Positions 1 through 10,580 of a DNA stretch of 64,000 nucleotides are shown piece after piece (position 1 is the first letter of the stretch; the number at the start of each line of letters is the position of its first letter). The stretch is from positions 35,840,979-35,904,978 of the forward strand of contig NC_090704.1 in NCBI RefSeq assembly GCF_040954835.1, in the 5' to 3' direction. This DNA is from Lepisosteus oculatus (Eukaryota; Chordata; Actinopteri; Semionotiformes; Lepisosteidae). The notes under the pieces were generated by a model. That model was not told the origin of the DNA and did no database searches. It saw only the letters and a list, made by a program, of their open reading frames with translations. The position numbers and the translations under genes are program-made.

Positions 1-34
1 GAAGGACTGTATAACCGGCCTGTTATCTCCTCAG
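1..34 (+). CDS. CASKIN2: CASKIN2 exon fragment upstream of SAM1 (tentative)
   Basis: The first 34 bases read [11 protein letters not shown] plus one leftover base and end at a good donor (TCAG|GTGAGA). The leftover base joins in frame to the exon at 1251. There is no domain to confirm it, so this call rests on splice consensus and phase only. The exon begins left of the window. Confidence 0.45.
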
Positions 35-3000
35 GTGAGATGCTCTTGCAGTCGTTAGGGACCGAATATCCATTACTACAAAGTGTGCTGGATGTGCATC
101 TTATCTAAGATGCTGGCTCTAACCAGGGGAGTTCTGAAAGTCAACATTGCAACCTTTCCCATGACTGAAGGCACCTCAGAAGTGACTGTTTGTTCATTAT
201 GCTTGTACCAGATGTTAGCCATAGTCATGAAACAGAACTCTTGTCAGTCTTTGACCTTTAAATTCAAGTAACATTTAAGGGAATATATAAAGGAAAGTGT
301 AGTTGAAGGCACCTACTGTAGCTTGCCACTCAGTGTACTAAGAGGGCACAAACCAGAAATGATGACTCTGTTATTGTGCTACAACTAGTATTGTCAATCA
401 GTCCGAGCACATGATTAACTAAATGGTCAAACTCCTTTGCTTCCTCCAAGTTTAAGAGCTGAGCAATATATGATGGTTGAATGAAGGTTTTTGTTGAGGC
501 TCCAATCCATCCGAGCTCAGGCTGACTATTTTCATGTTGTTTTATTTCCATCCATCCATTTTCTAACTGCTTTATTCAATACAGAGTTGCAGGCCAGCCA
601 CAGTCTGGCAAGCAGCAGGCACAAGGCAGAGTACACCCTGGACGGGATGCCAATCACACAAATAACACTCACACCAGGGCCAATTTTCCCAGAAGCCAGT
701 TAACGTACCAGGATGCCTTTGGACTGTGGAAGGAAACTGGGGCACCTTGAGGAAACCCACGAAACACAATAAAACATGTGGAGAACATGCAAACTTCTCA
801 CAGATAGCGCCACAGGAATTGAACCCAGGCAGATATGCAACAATGCTAACCACTGTGCCACCGTGCCTTCCTATTGTTTTGTTACTTTACAACTTTGGAT
901 TTTCTGAGAATTGAACAATCCTCTTGTAATCCTTCAAAGAAACATTTTGAACCCTAGAGAGACACATAACAAGATCCATTAGGAAACCATGGTGGGGTGA
1001 AACACTGCACAGAACACTCATACTGCGAGTGGCACAGCAAGATTCTGAAATCCGAGGAACTTTGTGAGTCTTCGGTCAGCCTCGGTTGCGAAGTGGCATT
1101 GGCACAGGTTGAATGACATAACTTAAGCAGTGAATTCACTGGCAGTGAATCTGGACATTCTACGGTTATCTGCCAGAAAGTTAATGTCTTTTGGCTCGAT
1201 GTCCTTTGGGGTGATCGTCCTGTAATGAACTGTGGGTCCTGTGATTTCAGGGGGGTTGCGACGGCAGAGTCAGAACAGCTTGCGTTCCGGGGAGCAGAGC
1301 TTCTCGTCCCTGTTCATCCGGCCAGAGCAGCTCCTGGAGGGCAAGGTGAGGAGCAGCGCCAAAGCACTTTTCCTTTTCTTATCATTCATATACTGTCGAA
1401 GTGTGCCTCTACATCTACATAATGACTATGCTTACGCCATCCACACTGTGAACTTTCATGCCTCCTGCTTATTTTCACACGCAAGCCTGTAGTACCTGTG
1501 GGTATATCTTGTCCGAGCATGGAGAGAACTCGCTGGCAGAGGCTATTGCTCCTAGTCTTTGAGGGTTCTGCCAGCCCTTCATTGCCTCTGTTCCTGTCCT
1601 TTCCCTGCAGGATGCCGAGGCGATCTACCAGTGGCTGAGCGAGTTCCAGCTGGAGCAGTACACTGCCAACTTCCTCAACGCCGGGTACGATGTGCCCACG
1701 ATCAGTCGCATGACCCCTGAGGTGAGCAAGGAAGCCAGACCATACTGCCCAAGATAAACTGGCAGTGACTGTGGACACAGTCAATAGAATACAAGTTATT
1801 CCTGGTCCTATAGGACTGTGCTATGTGTGTTCAAGTAGAGTTGAAAAAAGTTAATTGAACTTATGCACAGGCTGACTTTTCTCTGTATGGCACTTTAAAA
1901 ATGCATCCCCTGTGTGTTAACGGATGGTGTCTGATTTTCTGTCTAGGACTTGACTGCCATTGGAGTGACCAAGCCAGGCCACCGGAAGAAAATCTCCATT
2001 GAAATCAGTAACCTGAACATACCGGAGTGGCTGCCAGACTATATTCCAGTAAGTTCAAGATCATTGAGTCTTAGAAATGTCATTAGTAGTTAAAAAAGCA
2101 AGGATTTGGTGGAGTGGGAGGTATGCTGAAGGCTATAGATAGATATGATGAATGAAAGTTTATCAATGTAGCTCTTTGGCTGAATTTTGATTCACCATTC
2201 TGTACCCTGAGCTCTTAGATCACGTCAGCATGTGCATTTAAACCACATTTACTGCTAAAGCACTACTTTATGTTAAGGCGGTCTGAAGAAATCTCCTGTT
2301 CTTCCCGTTCATCTGAAAATGAAGCAATTATTTACTAGATTACTAGATCTTAATCGTTAGTCCTATTAATAGATAAAGATATTCTGATGAAACTAATGAC
2401 ACAAAACGTGACTCTCTTTCAACAATATTTATCCTCAAATGATGCAACCTCCAGTATCCATGTGTGACAAAGAATGTGAACCTCTAGATTCAGCAACTGG
2501 AGGCTCCCCCTTGAGCAGCAGTGACTGCAGATAAACTGCAGGTAACTGTTGATCAGTCTCTCACATCAGGTTTGAGGAAGAACTCAAATTTAGTTATCTA
2601 ACAGTTATATCTGGGGTTCACAAGCTTTTTCTTGGCACTGTTTGCAGTAGAGTTAAAGATGTTCTTCCCAGGCCATTACCTTTTCAGGACTTTCCTTTAC
2701 TGTCTTCCTCTTACATGGCACCTGCTGTCACTACAGTACTGCTCATGAGTGGCAACACACCTGTGCCCAGCTGGCAGCTGAACACTATTGTGATCTGTCT
2801 GGGATCCTTAGTCGTACTGCAAAGTGCCGTAAAAAAGCAATTACAAAGTAACAATATATTGAGCAATAGGAAGGACAGTTTTTTTACATGAGATTTTAAA
2901 TCTTTCACAAAACAAAGAAGAAAGTAGTCATGACTTTTTAGCTTTTTTCTCATCCATAAAATATAGTGCCAACATCTAGGGATGCATTTGGGGATGCAAG

Positions 3001-6000
3001 GATGGATGACTGTTGCTTTGCTGTTGTAGCATCCTCTGGATTTTATTTTACATACACCCTTAATTATATAATCAAATAATGTGTTTGGATCAGATCAGGC
3101 AGTTTCTGAAGTCTTTGCCGATTGAAAAAGTTCCTGTATACTTTGCAGGACATAACCAGGTGTTTCGAGGACTAGAGCCCATCCTGGTCCTAAAAGTTTA
3201 ATAAGATAGGGTGGAGTGATGGTTCTTCTTCCCCGCATTCTCGGTTTCTGAAGTGTCAGGTGTGAAACTGAGTGTCAAACTGTGTGGTATGGAACCGCGT
3301 TCTACAGCATGAGGTCCGATTGAGAGGACCTCATTGTGCCCATGTAGCCAATTTGATAGTTCGTACAGTATTTAATTCCAGTAGTTGATCCAAGCATCTC
3401 ATCCAGCTGTTGCTCAATGAAGTTAAGGTGTCATTTTCGACAACATGGCATGGCTGCTTGTTCCACACTCCCAAACCCTTTGTGTAAAGCTAATGAAAGC
3501 ATTTCTAGTAGTGTTCTCTGGTATATGTTTTACATTACATTTACAATCCCCCTTAATCCCTGCTCCCTGCCTGTCACAGAGTGACCTGGGCGAGTGGCTG
3601 AGTGCCATCGGGCTGCCCCAGTACCACAAGAAGCTGTCGGAGAATGGCTACGACTCCATAAGCATTGTCCGGGACATCACCTGGGAGGACCTGCAGGAGA
3701 TTGGCATCACCAAGCTGGGTAACATGAGAAGAGGGGTGACATTTGTACTGTAGATCTTTCCTGCTTTGTAGCACAGAAAGTGTGCTACAGTAAACTAGTC
3801 AAGCACAGGACATCACAGGAAATCACAGGACAGTATGAAAAAGCACGGAGAGCTGGGAAACTCTTAAGAACACATGGTATTACCATGAGAAAAGCCTGGG
3901 ATCATGAAAGAGCACTTTCCTAGTTAGCATAAGAATAGCGCTACATTTGAGCCAAAATATAGTCATACCTGTTCAGATCGTCCAAGTGTTTTTGTCCGGT
4001 AAAACATTTTATATAAAGCACATTGTGTATTGAAGTCTTTTATGCACCATAACAGGAAGACTATAGGAAGAATGAAGTATTTTTGCATCCCTGTACTCAA
4101 TTATTATAACTGTATTTACTGATCAAGATCATTAAAAAATGTTACTATGGCAATGCTTTGATAGTAGAACATTTGTTCATGGTACTGTGGGAGGTTTTCA
4201 TGGTTGTTCTGTCTCCAATGAACATTATAATATATTACACTGGCTATGCATCTGTCAGTGTCTAGGGCCACAATGCGATGTATATTCATCTGTGATTACA
4301 GCTTTGAGTTTTGCCTTTCAGAATTTGGAGTTCCTTGTGTTTAAATAAAGCTTCCCTGTGTCCATCCCATCAGGCCATCAGAAGAAGATGATGCTGGCAG
4401 TAAAGAAGCTGTGTGATATCCAGAAGGCACAGAACCTGGCAGAGGCAGGAAGCAGGACCTTGCGACGCAAGCTGCCTGGTGCCTTGGAGCTTGTGACCAT
4501 TGAGCCACTAGAGGGTGGGGACTGCCCTTCCCCCCACACGCAAAAGATGCTGACTTTTCAGGACAGCGAGCTGAGTGCGGAGCTGCAGAGCGCCATGTCC
4601 AATACCTACAGTGGCTGCCAGGATGGGCTGGTCATCAAGAGTGTTGCTGGTATCTCCTGCAGCCAGGAGAGCATTGGCACCCGCTCACGTGGCTCTGGGC
4701 ACTCCCAGGAACATCCGCTGGCACGCTCTGCCCCTTCCAGCCGCTCGCAGGAGAGTCTGGGCAGCGGGGACAGCAGCAGTGGTAGCAGTGGGGGCCGGTC
4801 CCGGACGAATCAGGACACTTTCCGCCTGGAGGGGACCAATGGGAGAGCTGGGGGTAGCCCCGCGAAGGAGCGCAACATTCCAGAGGGACGGGACCAGCGC
4901 CCTCTTCTGTCCTCCAAGGTGGGGGTACCGTCCAAAATGGCCCTGCTCCAGCAGAACCCTACTAGCATTACTCCACCACATACCCCGGGGAAAGTGCCAG
5001 GGGGTTTTGTGTACCCTCCTGTTCCAGTGAAAGCCAAGCCCAATGCCTCTCCAGTCCTGCCTTTCCAAGGATCACCCCAGGGATCTCCAGCCCAGAAGGC
5101 CTTCACCTATCTTCACTCCCACTGTGGCAGCACAGACCTGGACCGCAGCCCTTTCACCAAGCCTCTAGCAGGCGCCGTGCCTCTGCTTAGCCAGCGTGGG
5201 GCTCCCCTGAATGGAGATCTCTTCAAGCCCAAGAAGCGCTCGCAGAGTCTGACTCGCTATGCCCTGTCAGACGGAGAGCCGGACGAGGAAGAGATGGCTC
5301 CCACAGGAAACCTGGCCTCTTACGCAACCTTGACCCGCCGCCCCGGGCGCAGCCAGCTTGTGCACCTGCAGGCCGGCCCTGAGCGCAACGTCAACCGCAG
5401 CCAGTCCTTCGCCATCCGGGCCCGTAGGAAAGGCCCGCCTCCGCCCCCGCCAAAAAGGCTGAGCTCCGTGAGCGGTGTTGTCACCTCCGAGCTAGCGGAT
5501 GCCATGACACCCGGCGGCGTGGAGACGGAGAGCGTGGGCAGTGTGAGAACGATCACCGCCATGCTGGAAGTCTCGGGGAGCTGTCCAGTTGGAAAGGCTG
5601 TCAATGACGTTCACTTCCGAAAGATTGACAGGTCCCTCCAGGACCCAGCCAGCCCTGCTGAACCCGGGAGCTTGCCTCTACCTAAGCCAGCCTTGCCGCA
5701 GGCCACCAGAGAGCATGTAGGGAGTAGAAGAAGGACACTCAGTGAGCCAGGGGTCTCAGAGACAGACAAAGTTGACATGGATGGTGATGCGAAATCTGAC
5801 ACAGAGGATGAGAATAAGTGCAAGCCATCCCTGGACAGCTCCTCTTCGCCCCACAACAGCTCGAGCGAGTGCATACCTTTCGCTGAAGAAGGGAACCTCA
5901 CTATCAAGCAGAGGCCCAAGACAGGTGGACCTCTTAAACCCGAATCCACTGCTGAAGCAGCAGAGAAGGCCCGTGCTCCTAAGACCCTGGAGGTGCCAGA

Positions 6001-8180
6001 GTTCAACTTAAAGGAGTCGGACACTGTGAAGCGGAGACACAAGCCCAAGGAGCAGCAGCATCAACCGCCCACTGAGAGCAGGGAGGAGGCTGCCTCTGCT
6101 CCCATTGGGCCCCGCTATGCCGAGGCACAAGCCGTCAACATTGTGCCTGCCTCAGGAGGTGCAGACTCTGGGAATAAGCGAGATTTTGAGGATGATGACG
6201 ACGTGGGCTTCCGCATCGCGGAGATCGAAAAGAGCTTGCAGTGCCTTGAAAAGGGCACACCAGGGAAGCCACAGAAGCCACCTCTTTCCCCCAAACCGGC
6301 CAGCCCTCAGAAACCAGTGGCAGACAGCAGCTACACTCGACACAGCACCCTAGCAACCTCAGGTACTTCCCCGGCTACTTTCATGCCTGGAGCAATGTTC
6401 TTTCTTGTTCAGCCACCATGCTGACTTTACACCTGCTTCAATAAAACAAACAAACCAATAAAGCCTTGTATCTCATAAAGATTTCTGGTTAAGTCTAGAC
6501 TCTCACTTTCTCAGAATGAGATCAAAAATCACACAAAGGTTGTTTTGGTGCTTTTGTAGCTCATAAAGCCAGAAATTGTTTTGATAGCTGTGCAGTAGGA
6601 GTCTTTTTTCCATCCCTACATTATGGATTTTTATAGCTACATTTAGCAGCAGCAGTGATAGACATGCCTCTACTCCTCTTTGCAGAAGCTGGGACCCATG
6701 CAGTAACCCTCAATGTTGTCCAGAGCCTGGCCTTTGCAGCTCCCACAGCCTGCAGTCCACGATCGCCAGTACAGACCCCTACCAGCAGCCTTCAACCACA
6801 CATGGTACCCCAGAGTCAGCAACTAAAAGCAGGAAAGCCCCAGACCTGTCTGTTGGGCCCAGCTCCGGGCTCTGTCTTGGTGCAGCGGCGGCTGGAACAA
6901 ACCAGTACATCTCTTGAAGCAGCGCTGAAGGCTGTGGAGAGAAAACTCACCCTGGAGGACAACACTGATGGGTAATGAGAACAAACGCAGTTTCCCTGTA
7001 CTGCACTGAGAACTATGCCGTGTGTACTGCAGTTACTACATAATGCTGCCCATCTGAGTTTTATCCATGGGATACAGAAATCCTTATTATTTTTTGTTCC
7101 AGGTGAAAAGATGCAGTATCGTTGCCTTACTTAACAAAAAGATTCCAGCAATATGGGATGCGATTATTCAAGCAAATACAATTATTCTAACAAAATATCA
7201 AACATAAGGGGCCTATATAATGTATTGCAGAAAGTCATATTAGCAAAATGGCTTTGTAAAAATAAACGCTTGTCTCTCAAATTCAGTGTCCTTTCTTGTG
7301 CTAGTTCAATATCTACAACCAACAAGTATGAAGGTGTCAAGTGAATCAAAGTTCAAAAAGTCACTTTCTGACATGAATGCATATCTATATGGCCCAACTC
7401 CATTCATATCCCCACAATCCATTTTAAGGATAGTAAACAAATTGGGTCTAAACTGGACTGGCATTACAGTATATATAGCACGAAGGCCAGCTATGCTATG
7501 TGTATACCTATGCTGTGTGCTATTAGATACAACAAGACCATACAAATGTACAAGACTGCTGCGTTCCAGGTCTCAATAAACACTGTTTAATCTTACTGAG
7601 GAGTGACTGAACAGTAGTTAGAAATGTACAAAATGTCTGTACAACTAAATCAGTCTGTACAGGCACAGTTCATTTAATCAGATTGCACTTTTTGCTCTGT
7701 ATTTATAATACAGATTCTAAGAATCCCTCAGCGATTCAACAGCCTCTGTAGGAACTGCCTGTATTTCTTTGGCAGTTCATGTTCAACAAATCACAATCAT
7801 TCAATGGACTATTTAATATTAATGTGGGTAAGCATGTCAAAGACTTTGTTGTCAGGATCTATAAAACTACACCTGTCTCTGAGATGGATGTACTGCAGGG
7901 AACATTTCACCTGCAGTCTCATCGGTCTAAAAATGAGCTGCTGTATTGTGTATACACCCACAGTTAGTACAGTAGATGTACAATAATTCCTCATTAAAAT
8001 ATCTCTGCCTGCTGAATGTACCTGTAGTTATCTTTGGCACAACCACTAGAAATGTTTACCTGAGTTTTTTTTCTATATTTTAGTGGCACCAGCACAGTCA
8101 GGTCAGCCGGGAACATTCTAGATGACATTGGAAACATGTTTGATGACCTCGCTGATCAATTGGACGCCATGCTGGACTGA
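1..8180 (+). CDS. CASKIN2: CASKIN2 (3' half of gene, 8 exons in window)
   Basis: Caskins are multidomain scaffold proteins with ankyrin repeats, an SH3 domain, two SAM domains, a long proline-rich region and a conserved tail; CASKIN2 is a paralogue of the CASK-binding synaptic scaffold CASKIN1. The window opens inside the gene, so the ankyrin and SH3 part is missing. Visible in order are [14 protein letters not shown]1 ([20 protein letters not shown] to WLPDYIP), SAM2 ([20 protein letters not shown] to ITKLGHQKK), a 663-codon proline/serine-rich exon containing [11 protein letters not shown] and [20 protein letters not shown], a short coiled segment and the tail [20 protein letters not shown]. 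All junctions from 1251 onward join in frame. CASKIN2 fits better than CASKIN1 because the SAM sequence is closer as I remember it and TMEM94 lies nearby, convergent, as on human 17q25. Exons are listed separately. Confidence 0.93.
35..1250. other. CASKIN2 intron containing a SINE
   Basis: I see no exon here. A reverse-oriented tRNA-derived SINE fills about 555-875 (listed separately). Several open frames in this stretch are SINE translations or chance frames. Confidence 0.5.
555..875 (-). repeat. tRNA-derived SINE, reverse orientation
   Basis: Read on the minus strand it begins with a head of the GGCACGGTGGCACAGTGGTT type followed by a B-box-like GGTTCAATTCC. The body carries the usual 'mail-order' sequence of this fish SINE class (ggcaccccagtttcc, ggacgggatgcc), and the element ends near CCATCCATCCA at about 550. 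Related copies are at 13630, 21990, 31965, 39890, 43915 and 57488. Confidence 0.75.
1251..1345 (+). CDS. CASKIN2: CASKIN2 exon: SAM1 lead-in
   Basis: Acceptor TTTCAG|GG and donor GCAAG|GTGAGG. It encodes [20 protein letters not shown] then [10 protein letters not shown], the conserved segment just before SAM1. It starts with two bases of a split codon and ends in phase 0. Confidence 0.9.
1611..1721 (+). CDS. CASKIN2: CASKIN2 exon: SAM1, first part
   Basis: Thirty-seven codons from [12 protein letters not shown] to TISRMTPE, the first helices of SAM domain 1. Acceptor CCCTGCAG, donor GTGAGC, phase 0 at both ends. Confidence 0.95.
1947..2048 (+). CDS. CASKIN2: CASKIN2 exon: SAM1, second part
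   Basis: Thirty-four codons, [20 protein letters not shown] to [11 protein letters not shown], completing SAM1 with its typical [12 protein letters not shown] end-helix motif. Acceptor TCTAG, donor GTAAGT, phase 0. Confidence 0.95.
2049..3579. other. CASKIN2 intron between the SAM domains
   Basis: No additional exon recognised. The final ~200 bases carry a piece of a dispersed repeat (about 3365-3490) that ends about 90 bases before the SAM2 acceptor. Confidence 0.5.
3365..3490 (-). repeat. Fragment of a dispersed LINE-related repeat
   Basis: The stretch with GTAGTTGATCCAAGCATCTC and CTTGTTCCACACTCCCAAAC resembles the same family at 10325-10580, 20515-20575 and, in longer form, 59545-60120. 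In the long copy the minus strand encodes part of a reverse transcriptase. Confidence 0.5.
3580..3718 (+). CDS. CASKIN2: CASKIN2 exon: SAM2
   Basis: Encodes [40 protein letters not shown] and GITKL, the body of SAM domain 2. Acceptor CACAG, donor GTAACA; one base is left over and completes a glycine codon with the next exon (G-HQKK). Tandem SAM domains let Caskins form polymers. Confidence 0.95.
3719..4373. other. CASKIN2 intron
   Basis: A 655-base intron with no recognisable exon or repeat. Confidence 0.4.
4374..6362 (+). CDS. CASKIN2: CASKIN2 large exon: SAM2 end and proline/serine-rich region
   Basis: This 1989-base exon is open throughout. It begins with [20 protein letters not shown], the last SAM2 helix, and continues into a disordered region rich in serine, proline and glycine. 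Landmarks are [11 protein letters not shown] (near 4770), [20 protein letters not shown] (near 5235), [20 protein letters not shown] (near 5440), [14 protein letters not shown] (near 6035) and [20 protein letters not shown] (near 6200). This matches the Caskin proline-rich domain. The donor is CTCAG|GTACTT. If splicing fails, the frame runs only to a stop at 6422-6424. Confidence 0.95.
6363..6470 (+). promoter_or_regulatory. Possible intronic polyadenylation site of CASKIN2
   Basis: Immediately after the large exon donor the frame continues for 20 residues (through [15 protein letters not shown]) to a TGA at 6422-6424. Two AATAAA hexamers follow at 6440-6445 and 6457-6462. This could form a composite terminal exon giving a CASKIN2 isoform without its conserved tail. 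It is inferred from sequence only. Confidence 0.4.
6686..6971 (+). CDS. CASKIN2: CASKIN2 exon: pre-tail region
   Basis: Encodes [19 protein letters not shown] through [20 protein letters not shown] and [10 protein letters not shown]. The [19 protein letters not shown] stretch is helical and typical of the segment before the Caskin tail. Acceptor TTTGCAG, donor GTAATG. Starts after one base of a split codon and leaves two bases for the next exon. Confidence 0.88.
6972..8083. other. CASKIN2 last intron
   Basis: 1.1 kb of AT-rich sequence. Short open frames here have no recognisable content. Confidence 0.45.
8084..8180 (+). CDS. CASKIN2: CASKIN2 last coding exon: Caskin tail
   Basis: Encodes [20 protein letters not shown] then [11 protein letters not shown] and a TGA at 8178-8180. 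This is the nearly invariant C-terminal Caskin tail. Acceptor ATTTTAG. The stop fixes the end of the gene's coding part. Confidence 0.95.
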
Positions 8181-9456
8181 GACAAGGGGTCACCGGCGCG
8201 CTGAACTGGCTGAAAAGCCCCAGGATACCCCCACTGCAAAACAGCTGTCCTGCCTGTGGCAGCATTAAATGTCCTCTGTATGAGTATAATTGCAAAGGCT
8301 TATTCATTAGAAGTTCTGCCTCAACCCACTTCCTTAGAACAGACCAGTAAGGAGGGGATCCCTAAAAGCATGGAGTATCCAGAGTTTGGGCAGCAGATTG
8401 AGAGGATGCCCCATGTGACCTGAAAGACACTGTCAAAACAGAGAAAAGGGAGATTAAATTTCTGACGATGGGAGATAGAATGTACCCCCCACCCTCCTGT
8501 TTTTGGCAATACGTCAACACAAGCACTTACACAGTTCTGTATCATGCTATAACATGACCAGAGCTGTCATGATTTGAAATACAGGGATTTTCCTAAAATG
8601 CTACATTGGGTGTAGACCACCGAATGTGTGCTTGCAGATCAGGAACAAAAAAAAAAGCCTTCATTTTAAGGACGCATTAATTTTTCTTATGTGAGTCACT
8701 GCTGCCCTAGTTCCTTGTAGAATTGTGTTTTCTTTTGAAAATGTTGGCACTTAAATGCGAAAAGACTGAAAATGTGTTCTTCTGATAGTTCCTCATTGAA
8801 AGGTATTCTGCCAGATAGATGAAACCTTTTTAGCGAGCTCCGAAAGAATCCATCCCATACTTTTTTCCTGTGTCAGACAAGTACTGGATTCAATGCACTG
8901 AGTGACATCACACTTCTAACTCTGGAGGGGGTATCAGTGGTGATTTTTACTTTCTGTACTGAATCCCATCTCTTTTATACAGTTTGTTCCCTAGCTGAAG
9001 TTTTTGGGGCTCTGTCAGGACTTTTCTATTGACTCTCCTGCTAAGACCAAAGCGTTCACTTGCTATTCTACTGTGCTTAGTATAGGTTGAATGGTCCAGA
9101 ATTTCACCTTTCCCTTCTCAGCTACAGTACATAGAAATTGAGAGGGTATGCCAATTCAAGCTTGAAAAGAATCTTGAGCTTTTGTATGTGTCATCTCATC
9201 CTCTAATCCTAAAGTTGCCTCTTTTGTAAGATGATACAGTATGTAAACATTTAAAGCAAATATTATTTTTTAACAAAAGTGATCCATTCCTTTCCGTTAA
9301 AACGTGTATTTAACTTTATTCAATGGATGAATTGCACAATGGACTTAAAAAAGGACTGTAAAGGATAGCAGTTCAGAAGAAACAATAGTAAATTACTTTT
9401 GTCTTTGACATATGTGTACAGCATGTGTTCTCTTAGGGCTAAAACTGAGTCACTAA

Positions 9457-9462
9457 AATAAA
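9457..9462 (+). promoter_or_regulatory. Candidate poly(A) signal for CASKIN2
   Basis: AATAAA about 1.28 kb after the CASKIN2 stop. It is a candidate only: several similar hexamers lie in the next 4 kb. Confidence 0.3.
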
Positions 9463-10324
9463 TACTTTAATTAAAGCTACAAAAATATATTTAACAGGGT
9501 AGCGTGCTGAGCTGCTAATTAATTCAGTCGACTGAAGTGCTCTGTGCCACCTTGCCCATGGGCACTGTTCAACATGACATGCCAGACTAGTTTATGAAAG
9601 CGGCAGAGAACAATATCTAATATGTTGAATATACACTTATTTAACTCTTTTATTTTTAACTTTAAAAGAAAGTTTTCATCTTTATTTTGGCTTTTAAGTA
9701 AAAGAATTTGAAGCATACTAGATAGGGTTCAATTGCTCAGAGATCTTTTAGATCAGGACATAATAAATATTGTAAACGAGGCTGTTAGGCTTACAGTACC
9801 TTGCTCATTTGGTCACTCAGTCATTCCCTGAAGCATCAGAGAATTGGCTTCAACACCTCACATGCAGCATAGCAAGAAGAATTTGAAACATGGGTCTGCA
9901 GAATCAGAATGTCAGGGAATTACACTACCTCTACAGCCTCACTAATAAATTACCCTCCCAGATAATCAGAGAACCATTAGGTCCATCCAGTCCAAAGTGG
10001 TGAGAAAAGCTGAGCACACAGCATGTTTTAGGACCCAACCACATTCAGGGTTATTGTGATCAATTTTGCTGTCATTTAAAAATGGCTACATTACATTTAT
10101 GATGTATAAATCTTAACAGATTTATTATGTTATTTTATGTCACAGTAATAAAACATGAACTTGTGTTGAAGAGCAGCAAAAAAACTGTAGTTAACGAAAG
10201 CAATGCTCTAGTTTCAATGGTCATTCATATGCAGAGGAACATGGAATTATTGGCTATCAAAAGATCACACTGTGCTTCCTGACAGTGGCTAATTAACATC
10301 GTTAATTTATGCATTATTGTAAGA

Positions 10325-10580
10325 GGAGACCATTTGTCCCACCTAGTTTCTATTTGGTAGTTACAGTAGTAGCTAGTTTATCCAAGAACCTCATCCAGCT
10401 GATTCTTGAAGGAATCTCATCTTCTTTAATGATGCAGCTGCTTAAAATGAGCAGAATTGAAGGATGACAGATTGTGCAAAGTACTATACCTTGACTGAAA
10501 ACGTCAAAGGGCCCTGTCATTATATTATCTCTTTTTCTTAATGAATTGCATAAAAACATGAATCCTGGAACCAGCATATG
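10325..10580 (-). repeat. Fragment of the dispersed LINE-related repeat
   Basis: Shares TATTTGGTAGTTA, CCAAGAACCTCATCCAGCTG and CTTGAAGGAATCTC with the copies at 3365, 20515 and 59545. Diverged and non-coding. Confidence 0.5.

Noticed and set aside
1251..8180. Gene as CASKIN1
   Set aside because: The SAM1/SAM2 sequences and TMEM94 nearby on the opposite strand fit CASKIN2 better.
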